Positions 34,341 to 44,351 of a DNA stretch of 64,000 nt are shown piece by piece (position 1 is the stretch's first letter; the number at the start of each line of letters is the position of its first letter). Both the position numbers and the translations under genes were made by a program. This stretch comes from Megascapheus bottae (taxonomy: Eukaryota; Chordata; Mammalia; Rodentia; Geomyidae): contig JANJXV010000037.1 of the NCBI GenBank assembly GCA_024803745.1, positions 8,581,501-8,645,500 on the forward strand, given 5' to 3'. Under the pieces are notes generated by a model, which was not told the DNA's origin, did not search any database, and saw only the letters and a program-made list of their open reading frames with translations.

Positions 34341-36536
34341 GTGAAGGCCAATGACTCGGACCAAGGTGCCAATGCAGAGATTGACTACACATTCCACCAG
34401 GCGCCTGAAATTGTGAGGCGTCTCCTGAGGCTGGACAGAAACACTGGAGTCATCACTGTTCAAGGCCCTGTGGACCGTGAAGACCTCAGTACCCTGCGCT
34501 TCTCAGTGCTTGCTAAGGACCGAGGCGCCAACCCCAAGAGTGCCCGGGCCCAAGTGGTCGTGACCGTGAAAGACATGAATGACAATGCCCCCACCATTGA
34601 GATCCGAGGCATAGGGCTGGTGACCCATCAAGACGGTATGGCTAACATCTCAGAGGACGTGGCAGAGGAGACAGCTGTGGCTCTGGTGCAGGTATCTGAC
34701 CGAGATGAGGGAGAGAATGCAGCTGTCACCTGTGTGGTAGCAGGTGATGTGCCTTTCCAGCTCCGGCAGGCCAGTGAGACGGGCAGTGACAGCAAGAAGA
34801 AGTACTTCCTGCAGACCACTACCCCGCTGGACTATGAGAAGGTCAAAGACTACACCATTGAGATTGTGGCTGTGGACTCTGGCAACCCCCCACTCTCTAG
34901 CACCAATTCCCTTAAGGTGCAGGTGGTCGATGTCAATGACAATGCACCTGTCTTTACCCAGAGTGTGACTGAAGTTGCCTTCCCAGAAAACAACAAGCCT
35001 GGTGAAGTGGTGGCTGAGGTCACCGCCAGTGATGCTGACTCGGGTTCTAATGCAGAGCTGGTTTACTCTCTGGAGCCTGAGCCCGCTGCCCAGGGTCTCT
35101 TTACCATTTCACCTGAGAATGGAGAGATCAGGGTGAAGACGTCCCTAGATCGAGAACAGAGGGACAGCTATGAGCTAAAGGTGGTGGCAGCTGACCGGGG
35201 CAGCCCCAGTCTCCAGGGCACAGCCACTGTCCTTGTCAATGTGTTGGACTGCAATGACAATGACCCCAAATTTATGCTGAGTGGCTACAACTTCTCAGTG
35301 ATGGAGAACATGCCAGCACTGAGTCCAGTGGGCATGGTAACAGTCATTGATGGGGACAAGGGGGAAAATGCCCGTGTCCAGCTCTCAGTGGAACAGGACA
35401 ATGGTGACTTTGTTATCCAGAATGGCACAGGCACTATCTTGTCCAGCCTGAGCTTTGATCGAGAACAACAGAGCACCTACACCTTCCAGCTGAAGGCAGT
35501 GGATGGCGGTGTTCCACCACGCTCGGCTTACGTTGGCGTCACCATCAATGTGCTAGATGAGAATGACAATGCCCCCTTTATCACTGCCCCCTCCAACACT
35601 TCCCACCGGCTGCTGACCCCCCAGACGCGTCTCGGTGAGACAGTCAGCCAAGTGACAGCTGAGGACATGGACTCTGGTGTCAACGCTGAGCTGATCTACA
35701 GCATCGCTGGTGGCAACCCTTATGGACTCTTCCAGATTGGGCCACACTCTGGTGCCATCACCCTAGAGAAAGAGATTGAGCGGCGTCACCATGGGCTGCA
35801 CCGTCTTGTGGTGAAGGTCAGTGACCGAGGCAAGCCCCCACGCTATGGCACAGCTTTGGTCCACCTTTATGTCAATGAGACCCTAGCCAACCGCACACTG
35901 CTGGAGACTCTACTGGGCCATAGCATGGACACACCACTGGATATTGACATTGCCGGAGATCCAGAGTATGAGCGCTCCAAGCAGCGTGGCAACATCCTCT
36001 TTGGTGTTGTGGCGGGTGTCGTGGCTGTGGCTTTGCTCATCGCCCTGGCAGTGCTTGTGCGCTACTGCCGGCAGCGGGAAGCCAAGAGTGGCTACCAGGC
36101 TGGTAAGAAGGAAACCAAGGACCTGTATGCTCCCAAGCCCAGTGGCAAAGCCTCAAAAGGAAACAAAAGCAAAGGCAAGAAGAGTAAATCCCCAAAGCCT
36201 GTGAAACCAGTGGAAGATGAAGACGAAGCTGGGCTGCAGAAGTCTCTCAAGTTCAACCTGATGAGCGATGCCCCAGGAGACAGTCCTCGCATCCACCTGC
36301 CCCTCAACTACCCACCAGGCAGTCCTGACCTGGGCCGCCACTACCGTTCTAACTCCCCACTGCCTTCCATCCAGCTGCAGCCCCAGTCACCCTCGGCCTC
36401 CAAGAAGCACCAGGTGGTGCAGGACCTGCCGCCTGCAAACACATTTGTGGGCACTGGGGACACCACATCCACGGGCTCTGAGCAGTACTCCGACTACAGC
36501 TACCGTACCAACCCCCCCAAATACCCCAGCAAGCAG
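34341..36536 (+). CDS. PCDH1: PCDH1 coding exon 3, long form: EC3-EC7, membrane span, CM1 and CM2
   Basis: The exon follows a TCCTCTATAG acceptor. The first codon is GTG (Val302, mid-protein), not a start. It encodes residues 302-1033. Cadherin linkers lie at residues 379 (DMNDNAP), 498 (DVNDNAP), 604 (DCNDNDP) and 707 (DENDNAP), which close EC3 to EC6. EC7 runs to about 830. A hydrophobic span at 853-874 is followed by RYCRQR, a typical stop-transfer. The tail has a Lys-rich stretch and the delta-1 conserved blocks CM1 (about 880-900) and CM2 (about 937-980, LKFNLMSDAPGDSPR onward). N-glycosylation sequons include NIS, NFS, NGT, NTS, NET and NRT. The donor CAG|GTAGGC at 36537 is weak at +4, which fits its being bypassed in the short form. 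Confidence 0.97.
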
Positions 36537-36620
36537 GTAGGCCAGCCCTTTCGGCTTAGCACACCACAGCCCCCACCCCATCCCTACCGCGGTGCCATCT
36601 GGACCGAGGTGTGGGAATGA
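34341..36620 (+). CDS. PCDH1: PCDH1 terminal exon 3, short isoform (donor read-through)
   Basis: If the donor at 36537 is not used, the frame continues for 27 codons (VGQPFRLSTPQPPPHPYRG, then AIWTEVWE) to a TGA at 36618-36620, giving a 1060-residue protein. The human short isoform has almost the same tail as I recall it, differing at about three positions, so the extension seems to be under coding constraint rather than accidental. A polyadenylation signal lies 560 bases downstream. This form keeps the whole ectodomain, membrane span, CM1 and CM2 but lacks the RRVTF motif encoded by exon 4. It is therefore predicted not to recruit protein phosphatase 1 through that site. Confidence 0.9.
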   Translation: MKANDSDQGANAEIDYTFHQAPEIVRRLLRLDRNTGVITVQGPVDREDLSTLRFSVLAKDRGANPKSARAQVVVTVKDMNDNAPTIEIRGIGLVTHQDGMANISEDVAEETAVALVQVSDRDEGENAAVTCVVAGDVPFQLRQASETGSDSKKKYFLQTTTPLDYEKVKDYTIEIVAVDSGNPPLSSTNSLKVQVVDVNDNAPVFTQSVTEVAFPENNKPGEVVAEVTASDADSGSNAELVYSLEPEPAAQGLFTISPENGEIRVKTSLDREQRDSYELKVVAADRGSPSLQGTATVLVNVLDCNDNDPKFMLSGYNFSVMENMPALSPVGMVTVIDGDKGENARVQLSVEQDNGDFVIQNGTGTILSSLSFDREQQSTYTFQLKAVDGGVPPRSAYVGVTINVLDENDNAPFITAPSNTSHRLLTPQTRLGETVSQVTAEDMDSGVNAELIYSIAGGNPYGLFQIGPHSGAITLEKEIERRHHGLHRLVVKVSDRGKPPRYGTALVHLYVNETLANRTLLETLLGHSMDTPLDIDIAGDPEYERSKQRGNILFGVVAGVVAVALLIALAVLVRYCRQREAKSGYQAGKKETKDLYAPKPSGKASKGNKSKGKKSKSPKPVKPVEDEDEAGLQKSLKFNLMSDAPGDSPRIHLPLNYPPGSPDLGRHYRSNSPLPSIQLQPQSPSASKKHQVVQDLPPANTFVGTGDTTSTGSEQYSDYSYRTNPPKYPSKQVGQPFRLSTPQPPPHPYRGAIWTEVWE

Positions 36621-37205
36621 TGGAGCAGGTGTAGCATGCCTGCCTCACTCACCAGACCACATGGGGGCCAACCACAGTTAGCAGTGGGAGGTGGGATCTC
36701 TGATCTGGGAGTGTGGAGGCCTTGGTAAGAATCCTGCTGCCTAGTCCAGGCATGAGGGATTAGGCTGAGTGGAAACTGAGGGAAGGTGTTACTGTGTTCT
36801 TCTCCCTGCCCCCTCCCGAGACTGGAGAAGCCTGTGACTTTCTGATTTGGGATGCTGGACAAGCTGCAGTTTTTGTGGGTGGGAAGTTGAGAGTCAGGTG
36901 AGCAGAAGGGTTTAAAGCCAGAACGGGGGAGCACAAGGCAAGTGGAAACAGGTTTAATCTAAGCCTGGGTCCCTCTCTGAGACCAGCCATAAGTATTTCT
37001 CGGGAGGGAAACAGGCAATCTGAGGTCCTGGTGGGCATCTGGGTGGGGAATCTGCTGGGGGAGTTACAAACTCCCCACTTTGTGCCTTTTGTGTGTACTG
37101 TATATTAACGTTTTCCTCATGCCCAGGCTCGTGGGGCTGGGCCCCGACCCCCATCCCAGCCCTATACACTTGCCCCTGATAATAAAGTTCTCTATTTTTG
37201 GAGTT
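36621..37205 (+). other. PCDH1: 3' UTR of PCDH1 short isoform
   Basis: It runs from the TGA at 36620 to about 20 bases past the AATAAA at 37181. Unique sequence with no repeats; a T-rich and GTTT-rich tract after the signal fits a cleavage site near 37.2 kb. Confidence 0.8.
37181..37186 (+). terminator. PCDH1: Polyadenylation signal AATAAA, short isoform
   Basis: A perfect AATAAA 560 bases after the short-isoform stop, followed by a T/GT-rich downstream element (GGAGTTTTGGTTTCTTATTT). Confidence 0.85.
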
Positions 37206-38479
37206 TTGGTTTCTTATTTTTCTGGAACTGAGAGAAGAAGTGAGAGAGACTGAAAGCAGCCCTTTGTCGTCACCTAAGGACCTCAGTTTCCCCATTCCTA
37301 ATCTTAACCCTTTTCTTCAACTTCAACACCTTCCTCCCCCAACCACACATACACTCTCTCTATTCCCAGCCTATTTTAGCCGACTATTTTCCTTTCTATC
37401 CTCAGACCCAATTTCCATGTTTGGGCAAAGTGGGAGGCATCTGTAGCAAATTCCCCTCCCTCTGTATTCATGAGACCTTCTCCTTAGGAACGACCAAGAA
37501 AGAGCAGGTGTAGATACATTCCATCTCCCACTATTTCCAAGGTTTAAGACTTCATTTTTCCAGTCTGTCCATGGAGTGGCCTGTGACAGGCCTCACACCA
37601 GGGCACCTCTGTATGGTGGCAAACAACCAGTCTGTCTGCCTCAGGTGAAACCAGAAAGCCTGCTGATTATATCAGCCCCTTCCCTCAGGGTGAGATCTTC
37701 CCCAAGTCCCTTTCCCAGCTCTGCATGGAAACACTACTCAACAGCCAGCAATTAGTGGGCCCCTGTCCCTTATGTCCCCACCATGGTCACCAGCCCAGGC
37801 TATAGGAAGGAGAGCCCAGGGAGACTCCAGACTTCTGTGCTTTTCAGTGACCTGCTCTGCACCCCCCACTCTTGAGCCCTCCTTTCTGAGAGGAGGAGAC
37901 CTTTTAGTTTGCCTGCTATACATGAAGCCACCTTTCTCTCCTTCCTTCAGCTCTTTGCTCTGGCCATCTTGGGCTGCTGGTTCTCTCTCTCTCCGTCTCT
38001 CACTTCTTGCTCTCCTGGGTCTGCCTTGTCTCTGGTTATGCCTATGGGAGGCTAAAGTGTGGGTGAGGGGCCTCAGGTCTTGTGAGAGTCTCAGAGGCCA
38101 GAGGCAACCCATCTCCATAGTGACCGAAGAGGCTTGAGACATTCCCAGGAGGTCCAAGGCGCCAACTCTCCTTGATTTCATCCACAAACTTCCCAATGCC
38201 CTGGTGTACCCCCAATGTGAAAACTCCCAAGATTTTGGAGGAGTAGACATGGTAAGTGAGGTTTGGTTATATCTCATTTTTCTGAACAAACCAGGTATGA
38301 ATAAAGTGACCTCTGACAACTCCCGGTGACCCATTCTTCTCCTGAACCTCCCACCCACCCCAGCCCCCAGGCTCTGAAAGACTGTTCCTTGTTGAATCTA
38401 ACCCTAACGTACCATGGAGCTATGCTGAATACCCTCTTCCAATTTTTGGTTACAATCAAGCCTCACCACCTGTTGTCAC

Positions 38480-38600
38480 CAGAATATACAAGTCAAGTTC
38501 CTACCATGTGCTCAGCATGATACGAGACTGATGGGAAAAAAAAAAGATCACACTTGTCCAAAACACAAGTGAAACAAATGACAAGTCTCAAGTGAGAAGT
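38480..38600 (+). repeat. L2-like fragment
   Basis: caagttcctaccatgtgctcagcatgatacgagactg. Confidence 0.4.
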
Positions 38601-38634
38601 GCCATCATAAAACTTTCCCCAAATAATTTCTTGA

Positions 38635-38835
38635 CTACTTTTATAGTTATTAATTCTACTTCCTGAGGTCATGCTAAGTGCAAGGTACTATGCTAACTAC
38701 TTCCTGTGAATTGCTTATTCAGTGTTTATAACGCTGTGCTGTAGACCATTTGACTACTCATTTGATAGAAATGGAACCTTAATGATGGAGCCAGTATTTA
38801 AACACAAAGCACCAGGAAATCAGATTTCCAGACTC
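38635..38835 (+). repeat. MIR
   Basis: tgctaagtgcaaggtactatgctaactac ... gatggagccagtatttaaac. Confidence 0.6.
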
Positions 38836-41529
38836 TACCATTATCTACTATGCTATTTTTAAAAATGCATGATTAAGTTTGGGTACTAAGAGAGTCACTA
38901 TCACACTGGCCGATTAAAGGTTCTGCATAGCCCTATAATAAAAGGGAACCTGTAAACTTATATAGTTCTTGACTTTCCCAAGCTTTTCTTTCCTTGGGTG
39001 GCCTGAAAACTTGAATAAGGACATGGAAATGGTCTTTTGTGAGGAGGAGGAGAATATGACAGAGAGCCAGCTTGTCAGTGATAAGCAGGATTTCAGCAGG
39101 AAGTAGACTGCCTCAAGTCACCAAGTGAGCAAACTCCTGCAGCGGGAGTGAACCTGAGTGTGCTGGAGACAGGGAGAGGCAGAAAGGTATTCTGCATGGA
39201 GTGGTGGGTGTAGGAGGCAGCTGTGATTGGAAGAACTTAGGTTGTACAAGACATGGGTGCCTTGCCAGAAGTTCTTCAACAGGAAATGGAAGTCCTTGTA
39301 AGCTCGGGAGTTTTCTACAAGAGCTGAGTTTAAAGTTCATTGGAATGTAGGGTGGAGTTAAAAGGGAACCGAGATTGAAGTACAATACTGAGCTCAGATT
39401 CAGACTAAGACTGGCAGTAGGCGTGATCGGTGAATGGATATGACTGAATTTAGGAGAAAGGGCCATCTGGACACAGCATAGGAAGACAAAGAATGATGGA
39501 GGATCTCCCAGGTAGATATCAGCCATGTGAGTGTGGGGTGGTGGGCCAGGGATGAGACTATTGCCTGTGAGTACTTGATTAAGGAAAATTCAGTTGAGTT
39601 TCAGACACGTTCAATCTGAAGAATGTGCAAGGGCAACCAGTTAAAAACATTCTGCAAGGGCCCAGAACTTGGGGACCAGGATGAGAGACATTTTGGATCT
39701 AGACTTTTAAGATGTAATAGTCATGGAATTACAGGGAACAGTAAGTGTTCAGTATAACCCAATCCTCTATTTCACAGAAAAGAATCATAGGAATAGAGCC
39801 CTTGGGACTTGCCTGGGAGAGAGGACTGGTAATATCCTCCATTCCCAGGCTTGGGTCTGCAGCGAGGAAGGGCTGCTAGCCAGAGTGAAAGGAAACTGAG
39901 AAAAGCACCAACAGCCATGGTGCCTGTGCCTCTTAGTGTCCCCTGGAATCTATGCACCTCAACACCAAGTGAACTATGTATTGCAACTCCCAGCCCCAAA
40001 TACGCAGGTCACTTCTGGAGACCTTGTCTCCATTTCCTCAGGTCCTTCAGTCTGGGATCACAGCATGGGTCTCTGAAGATGGGAGGCAGCTCTGGGGCTT
40101 TCTTACCTGCTCCAGAGCTCCTTATCCTGCCAGCTGCCACACTCCAGCTTCCTGCAGGGGGATGGAGATCGGGGATAGGAGGATCAGGAGGATGTGTCTG
40201 CAAACCTGGGACCATGTCTCTGACCATAGACTAAAGAAAAAGTACAGATGTCCTGAAGGATTCCAAGAGCCTAGAGACTTACCAGCAGGTCCTGGGCCTT
40301 GCTGCTCTCATCCCTGGCCTTCAGGGACCCCAGGGTCTGTACCCTCTCCAACTCCTAATTTCTGGTTGGCAGGAGAACCAGTGGCAATCCCAAGTGGATG
40401 TTTGGGTGGTTGGCTGGCTGTGCCAAGTGCCAAACAGAGGTTGCCAGGTTTCTGGGCTGATCATTAACCTGTGGCAAGCAAACAGTATTCCTGGCTGGGC
40501 TCTGCCTGTCACTCCTCTACCCTTCCAACCTCAACACTGAGTCTAAGCTCCAAGGCTGGCTCCATCAAGCTGGAAGCCCCTCAAAGAAGCTCCTTGCCAT
40601 CTCCTAATGGGAGTTTCCATTGAAGATAACCTTCCCAGTCCTTACTAGGTGCTATGCCTTCCCCAAGTGGGGCTCCTCATAGGGTTCTGTCCTCTGCAGT
40701 CCCTTTCCTGCGTGGAACATTGGTGAGTTTCTACTTCTGCCCCTACCTCCCATGCCCTGGCTTGTTATCAGGCTCTTCCTTCCCTTCACCCTGTTCTATT
40801 CCCAGGCCTCTTTGAATGGGAGTGAAGTGGGGTTGCAGAGATGGGGTGGGAATGGGGCCTCAGTCAAGAGTCCTGAGGTTGCCTCAAATTACACACCAGG
40901 GATGAGGAACGGGCTGAGAGAGAGGTTGGCATCTCATTTGGATGGAGGCGATGGGAAGTTACAAATCAGTGAGACAGGTGAGGAGCTGGCGTCCGGAAGG
41001 GTGCTGTGGGGACATCAGGGAACTGTTTTGGTGAGAGCTGTTTGGGAGGTAGGGATCTATTGCTTTTAGAAGCTGTTTAGAAGTTGGAGGCTGTGCTAGT
41101 GTTTAGAGGCCATGCTAGCCTTTAGGAGTGGGCTAGTATTGTGCTCTTTGCTGTTGGGCTATACTCTATGGCAGCTGTGGCCATGTTGGGAAGCTGAACT
41201 AGGACTAGAAGAGCTGTGCTATAACAAGTGGCAGTACTGGACTAGAGTCCTCATGGGAGCCTTGGGGCTGTAATAACACGGGGGCATGTGCTGTGTTGGG
41301 ACTTCCAGTGTGTGGACTTGGCTGTACTGGGAGCTGTCTTAGAATTAAGGGATGGCCCTCTATAAAGCCTGTGCTTTCTGGGATCTGTGCTATGCTCAAG
41401 GGCGAGGCCTCTTCTTGGCTGCTACTGAAGCCTGGGAGGGCCTTGCTGAGGCTGGGATCTGGTGTGGTACTGGGCTCACAGAGCATCCTGGCCAGCCAAC
41501 ACCTACACTCTTCCTTACTCTCTCCATAG

Positions 41530-41749
41530 TTACCTCACCGCCGTGTCACCTTCTCGGCCACTAGCCAGGCCCAGGAGCTGCAAGACCCATCCCAGCACAG
41601 TTACTATGACAGCGGTCTGGAGGAATCTGAGACACCATCCAGCAAGTCATCCTCGGGGCCTCGACTCGGTCCCCTGGCCCTGCCTGAGGATCACTATGAA
41701 CGCACAACCCCTGATGGCAGCATAGGCGAGATGGAGCACCCCGAGAACG
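41530..41749 (+). CDS. PCDH1: PCDH1 coding exon 4 (long isoform, contains CM3 RRVTF)
   Basis: The exon is bounded by TCTCCATAG and a GGTGAGG donor. It encodes residues 1034-1106 plus the first base of Asp1107. It opens LPHRRVTFS; RRVTF is the CM3 motif of delta-1 protocadherins (PCDH1, 7, 9, 11), known as a protein phosphatase 1 alpha docking site of RVxF type. The rest is acidic and Ser-rich (YYDSGLEESETPSSKSSSG), consistent with a phosphorylated disordered tail. The exon is 220 nt, so skipping it would shift the frame into exon 5. Including it separates the long from the short isoform. Confidence 0.95.
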
Positions 41750-41864
41750 GTGAGGAATGTCGGCATGGTGAGGTACTCTGGGAATGAGTAGAAGTTCAAG
41801 AATGGTGGCAAGACCTCCATCTATGAGTTCTTAGGTGTTCAATCATAACCACTATACTGATACG

Positions 41865-42060
41865 TATTGGATCACTTCTTACAACCCACTCTCTCGTATG
41901 AACATCTTATTGTGCCCACTTTACTGTGGGGGAAACTGAGGCTCAGAGAGGAGGTTAAGTCAGTCACAAAAAAAAAAAAAAAAAAAAAAATCACATAGAC
42001 AGTGACAGACCTGGGAGGGATTCACATCAAAGTCTCTCCGACTCCAGAGCCTTAGCGTGC
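41865..42060 (+). repeat. MIR split by an A tract
   Basis: gggggaaactgaggctcagagaggaggttaagt, about 23 A (41968-41990), then tcacatagacagtgacagac and tctccgactccagagcc. The A tract may remain from an inserted element. Confidence 0.75.
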
Positions 42061-42461
42061 AACACGACCTAACACTGCCTCTCTGAGAACAGGAACCCTG
42101 ACAATGGAGGCCAGGTGGCTCAGGTAATGGTAAGGCAACCTTGAAAGGTAGACGGTAGTCCCCAAAGAGAGTGGGAGGGCCTTGTGAAGAGAGAGTGGCC
42201 CCTGATGCTATGGGGAGCTCAGAGAATCCTGGGATGACCCTTGGGAGACGAATGGGAGGTCTGACTAAAGAAGAGTGGCGGGAGGTGTGGGAGAGGTGTG
42301 GGTCCAGGAAATGGTCAGAGCAGGGACGAGTGTGGGAATGGATGGTGAGGCGTGCTGTCAGAACGAGCCTGTGCTGTGCATGTGTGTGCATGGAGTACCG
42401 GCCTGAAGATGGCCTTGGAACCTAAATAGGCTAGCTATGGGGTTGGAAAAACTGTAGCTTG

Positions 42462-42520
42462 GAGCTGTCCTTGGGTCTCATTCTTTCTCTCTTTGCGAAA
42501 TAGAGCTGTCCTTGGGTCTC
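42462..42520 (+). repeat. 18-base direct repeat in intron 4
   Basis: gagctgtccttgggtctc occurs at 42462-42479 and 42503-42520. Confidence 0.9.
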
Positions 42521-42695
42521 GTACTCTCTATGGGAAGTTTCCCTCCCCTCAAAAGATGAAAAGCTCCACTCTCCACCCTTCAGTCACAGGGCCCTGTCTA
42601 ATCTCCCAGGCCCTAGGCTCAGAATGCCCTCTGTCCCCTCCCTGCCCCTCCATGCCTGATCTCATGCCCATCTCGTCCTTTTTGTGCCCGCGCAG

Positions 42696-42734
42696 AGCCG
42701 GCTGGCCGGAGCAGGCCCTGAGGTGGAGTGCCAG
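42696..42734 (+). other. PCDH1: Predicted 39-nt cassette exon in PCDH1 intron 4
   Basis: A strong acceptor (CTGAT branch-like word, pyrimidine tract tctcgtcctttttgtgcccg, then CGCAG) precedes 39 bases ending CCAG and a GTATGT donor. Joined to exon 4 in phase 1 it would encode EPAGRSRP and then a TGA, so inclusion would truncate the long tail right after exon 4. That would keep RRVTF and remove the Cys cluster and C-terminal IYL. I do not recall this exon being annotated. It is a splice-site prediction only. Confidence 0.35.
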
Positions 42735-43441
42735 GTATGTGGGAGCTGCTCTGGGGTCTGGGGTCTGTGGGACTCTGCCCAGCACCCAGCCCCACCCACC
42801 CAGTGCTCCGTGCCACACTGGGTCCCCAATTCTGCCTTGAGCTAAAGAACCTTGGCACTCTGAGGGTTAATGACAGAGCTGTCCCCTCCTCACCTTGCAC
42901 TGGCAGGAGGCCAAGCCCCCGATGGGTGGTGCTAGGGGAGCCCCTGCCCTAGGCAGTGCTGCTTAGTCCTGTCCCTGAGGAGGGGGTCACTGCCTGGCGC
43001 TGTCCCCGAGTGAGGGCGGGACAGGGACAGCTGTGACAGGAAGTGCTTATGGCCCAGCCGTTCCCATAGAGATCTCCGCTGCCCAGCAACCACACCGGCT
43101 ACTGCTGATGTCAAGCGGCCAACTCCTGTTCCCGTGGGTGTTCTGGGCAGGGAGCCGGGACAAGGCCAAGGGTGGTGGCTGGTGAGGGGCTGGAGTGAGG
43201 TGGGCAGGGGCTGCATGAGCGTGCTTGTGGGCGTGTGAGTGTGTGCTTACGTGTGAACACCCCACTCAGATCTTTATCCCTTCCCTCTGGCTTTAAAGCA
43301 AGGCTTGGCTGTGAGGTGGGTGGGATGGCAGGACACCTGGGAGCATGTAAGGCTTGAGAGAGTTTTAGATGGAAGATACCCATCTTTGTCTGAGAACAGA
43401 ATTGTCCAGTGGAATCAATTTGTGTGTTCATGCCTATCTCT

Positions 43442-43443
<2 letters not shown>

Positions 43444-43521
<78 letters not shown>
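43444..43521 (+). repeat. (GT)n(GA)n compound microsatellite
   Basis: About 21 GT units then about 18 GA units with one interruption. Confidence 0.95.
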
Positions 43522-43525
<4 letters not shown>

Positions 43526-43715
43526 CACCAGTTGTGTCCTTAATGAGGATGGGAGATTCCTCACTCACCCCTATCTTAGGTCAGATTGCATGTTGAAGCC
43601 TGTCTGGAGACAGATGATGGAGTGTGGTGATGTTGTGTGTTTGTGCACCTGTTTGAAGAGACACATTTGGTAGGCATGTGAGAAGAACACTGGAAGAAAT
43701 GTGTCTATTTAAGGA

Positions 43716-43726
43716 GTGTGGTGTGT

Positions 43727-43759
<33 letters not shown>

Positions 43760-43760
43760 T
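43716..43760 (+). repeat. (GT)n microsatellite
   Basis: GT units with two GG interruptions, 200 bases before exon 5. Confidence 0.9.
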
Positions 43761-43956
43761 GTGGATGTGTGCAGTGGGCAGACAGGTGGGTAGTGGGAGA
43801 CTGAATCTATTTGAGGTGCTGTGTGCTGTGAGTGCAGTGACAGGAGCTGTGTTGCACCTCTGTTCTGAGGCAAGGCATGGATGCCAGTGGGAGGCCATGG
43901 AGCAGAGCTGTTCAAGGCTACCATGCCTGATGATGGTCCTCCTTGCTGTCTGGCAG

Positions 43957-44351
43957 ACCTGCGTCCTTTGCCTGATGTTGCCATGACGGGCACGTGTACC
44001 CGGGAGTGCAGTGAGTTTGGCCACTCTGACACATGCTGGATGCCTGGCCAGTCATCTCCCAGCCGCCGGACCAAGAGCAGCGCCCTCAAACTCTCCACCT
44101 TCGTGCCTTACCAGGACCGAGGAGGGCAGGAGCCTGCGGGCGCCGGCAGCCCGAGCCCCCCAGAAGACCGGAACACCAAAACGGCCCCCGTGCGCCTCCT
44201 GCCCTCCTACAGTGCCTTCTCCCACAGTAGCCATGACTCCTGCAAGGACTCGGCCACCTTGGAGGAGATCCCCCTGACCCAGACCTCGGACTTCCCGCCC
44301 GCAGCCACACCGGCATCTGCCCAGACGGCCAAGCGCGAGATCTACCTGTGA
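43957..44351 (+). CDS. PCDH1: PCDH1 coding exon 5 (C-terminus of long isoform)
   Basis: The acceptor is CTTGCTGTCTGGCAG. The split codon G|AC restores DLRPLPDVAMTGTC and the frame runs to TGA at 44349-44351, ending KREIYL. The encoded 130 residues are Ser/Pro-rich and lack a recognised fold. They contain a short Cys cluster (TGTCTRECSEFGHSDTCW) that I recall being conserved in human PCDH1. The last residues end Ile-Tyr-Leu, which fits the hydrophobic-x-hydrophobic pattern of class II PDZ ligands; that role is an inference. The 3' UTR begins at 44352. Confidence 0.96.

Larger units (their letters stand above)
37206..41529 (+). other. PCDH1: PCDH1 intron 3, part beyond the short-isoform poly(A) site
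   Basis: Mostly unique DNA with MIR/L2 remnants at 38.48-38.83 kb and no lineage-specific SINE. I see no exon. The part 36537-37205 doubles as coding and 3' UTR for the short form. Confidence 0.8.
41750..43956 (+). other. PCDH1: PCDH1 intron 4
   Basis: It holds a MIR fragment split by an A tract, an 18-base direct repeat, a predicted cassette exon (42696-42734), and GT/GA microsatellites at 43.44 and 43.73 kb. Confidence 0.85.

Noticed and set aside
34341..34343. Start codon at the beginning of exon 3
   Set aside because: The codon is GTG (Val302) directly after a splice acceptor and continues EC3.
30126..44351. Clustered (alpha/beta/gamma) protocadherin or PCDH7/9/10/11 instead of PCDH1
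   Set aside because: Exon structure, seven cadherin repeats, both protein lengths and the specific tail text fit PCDH1 only.
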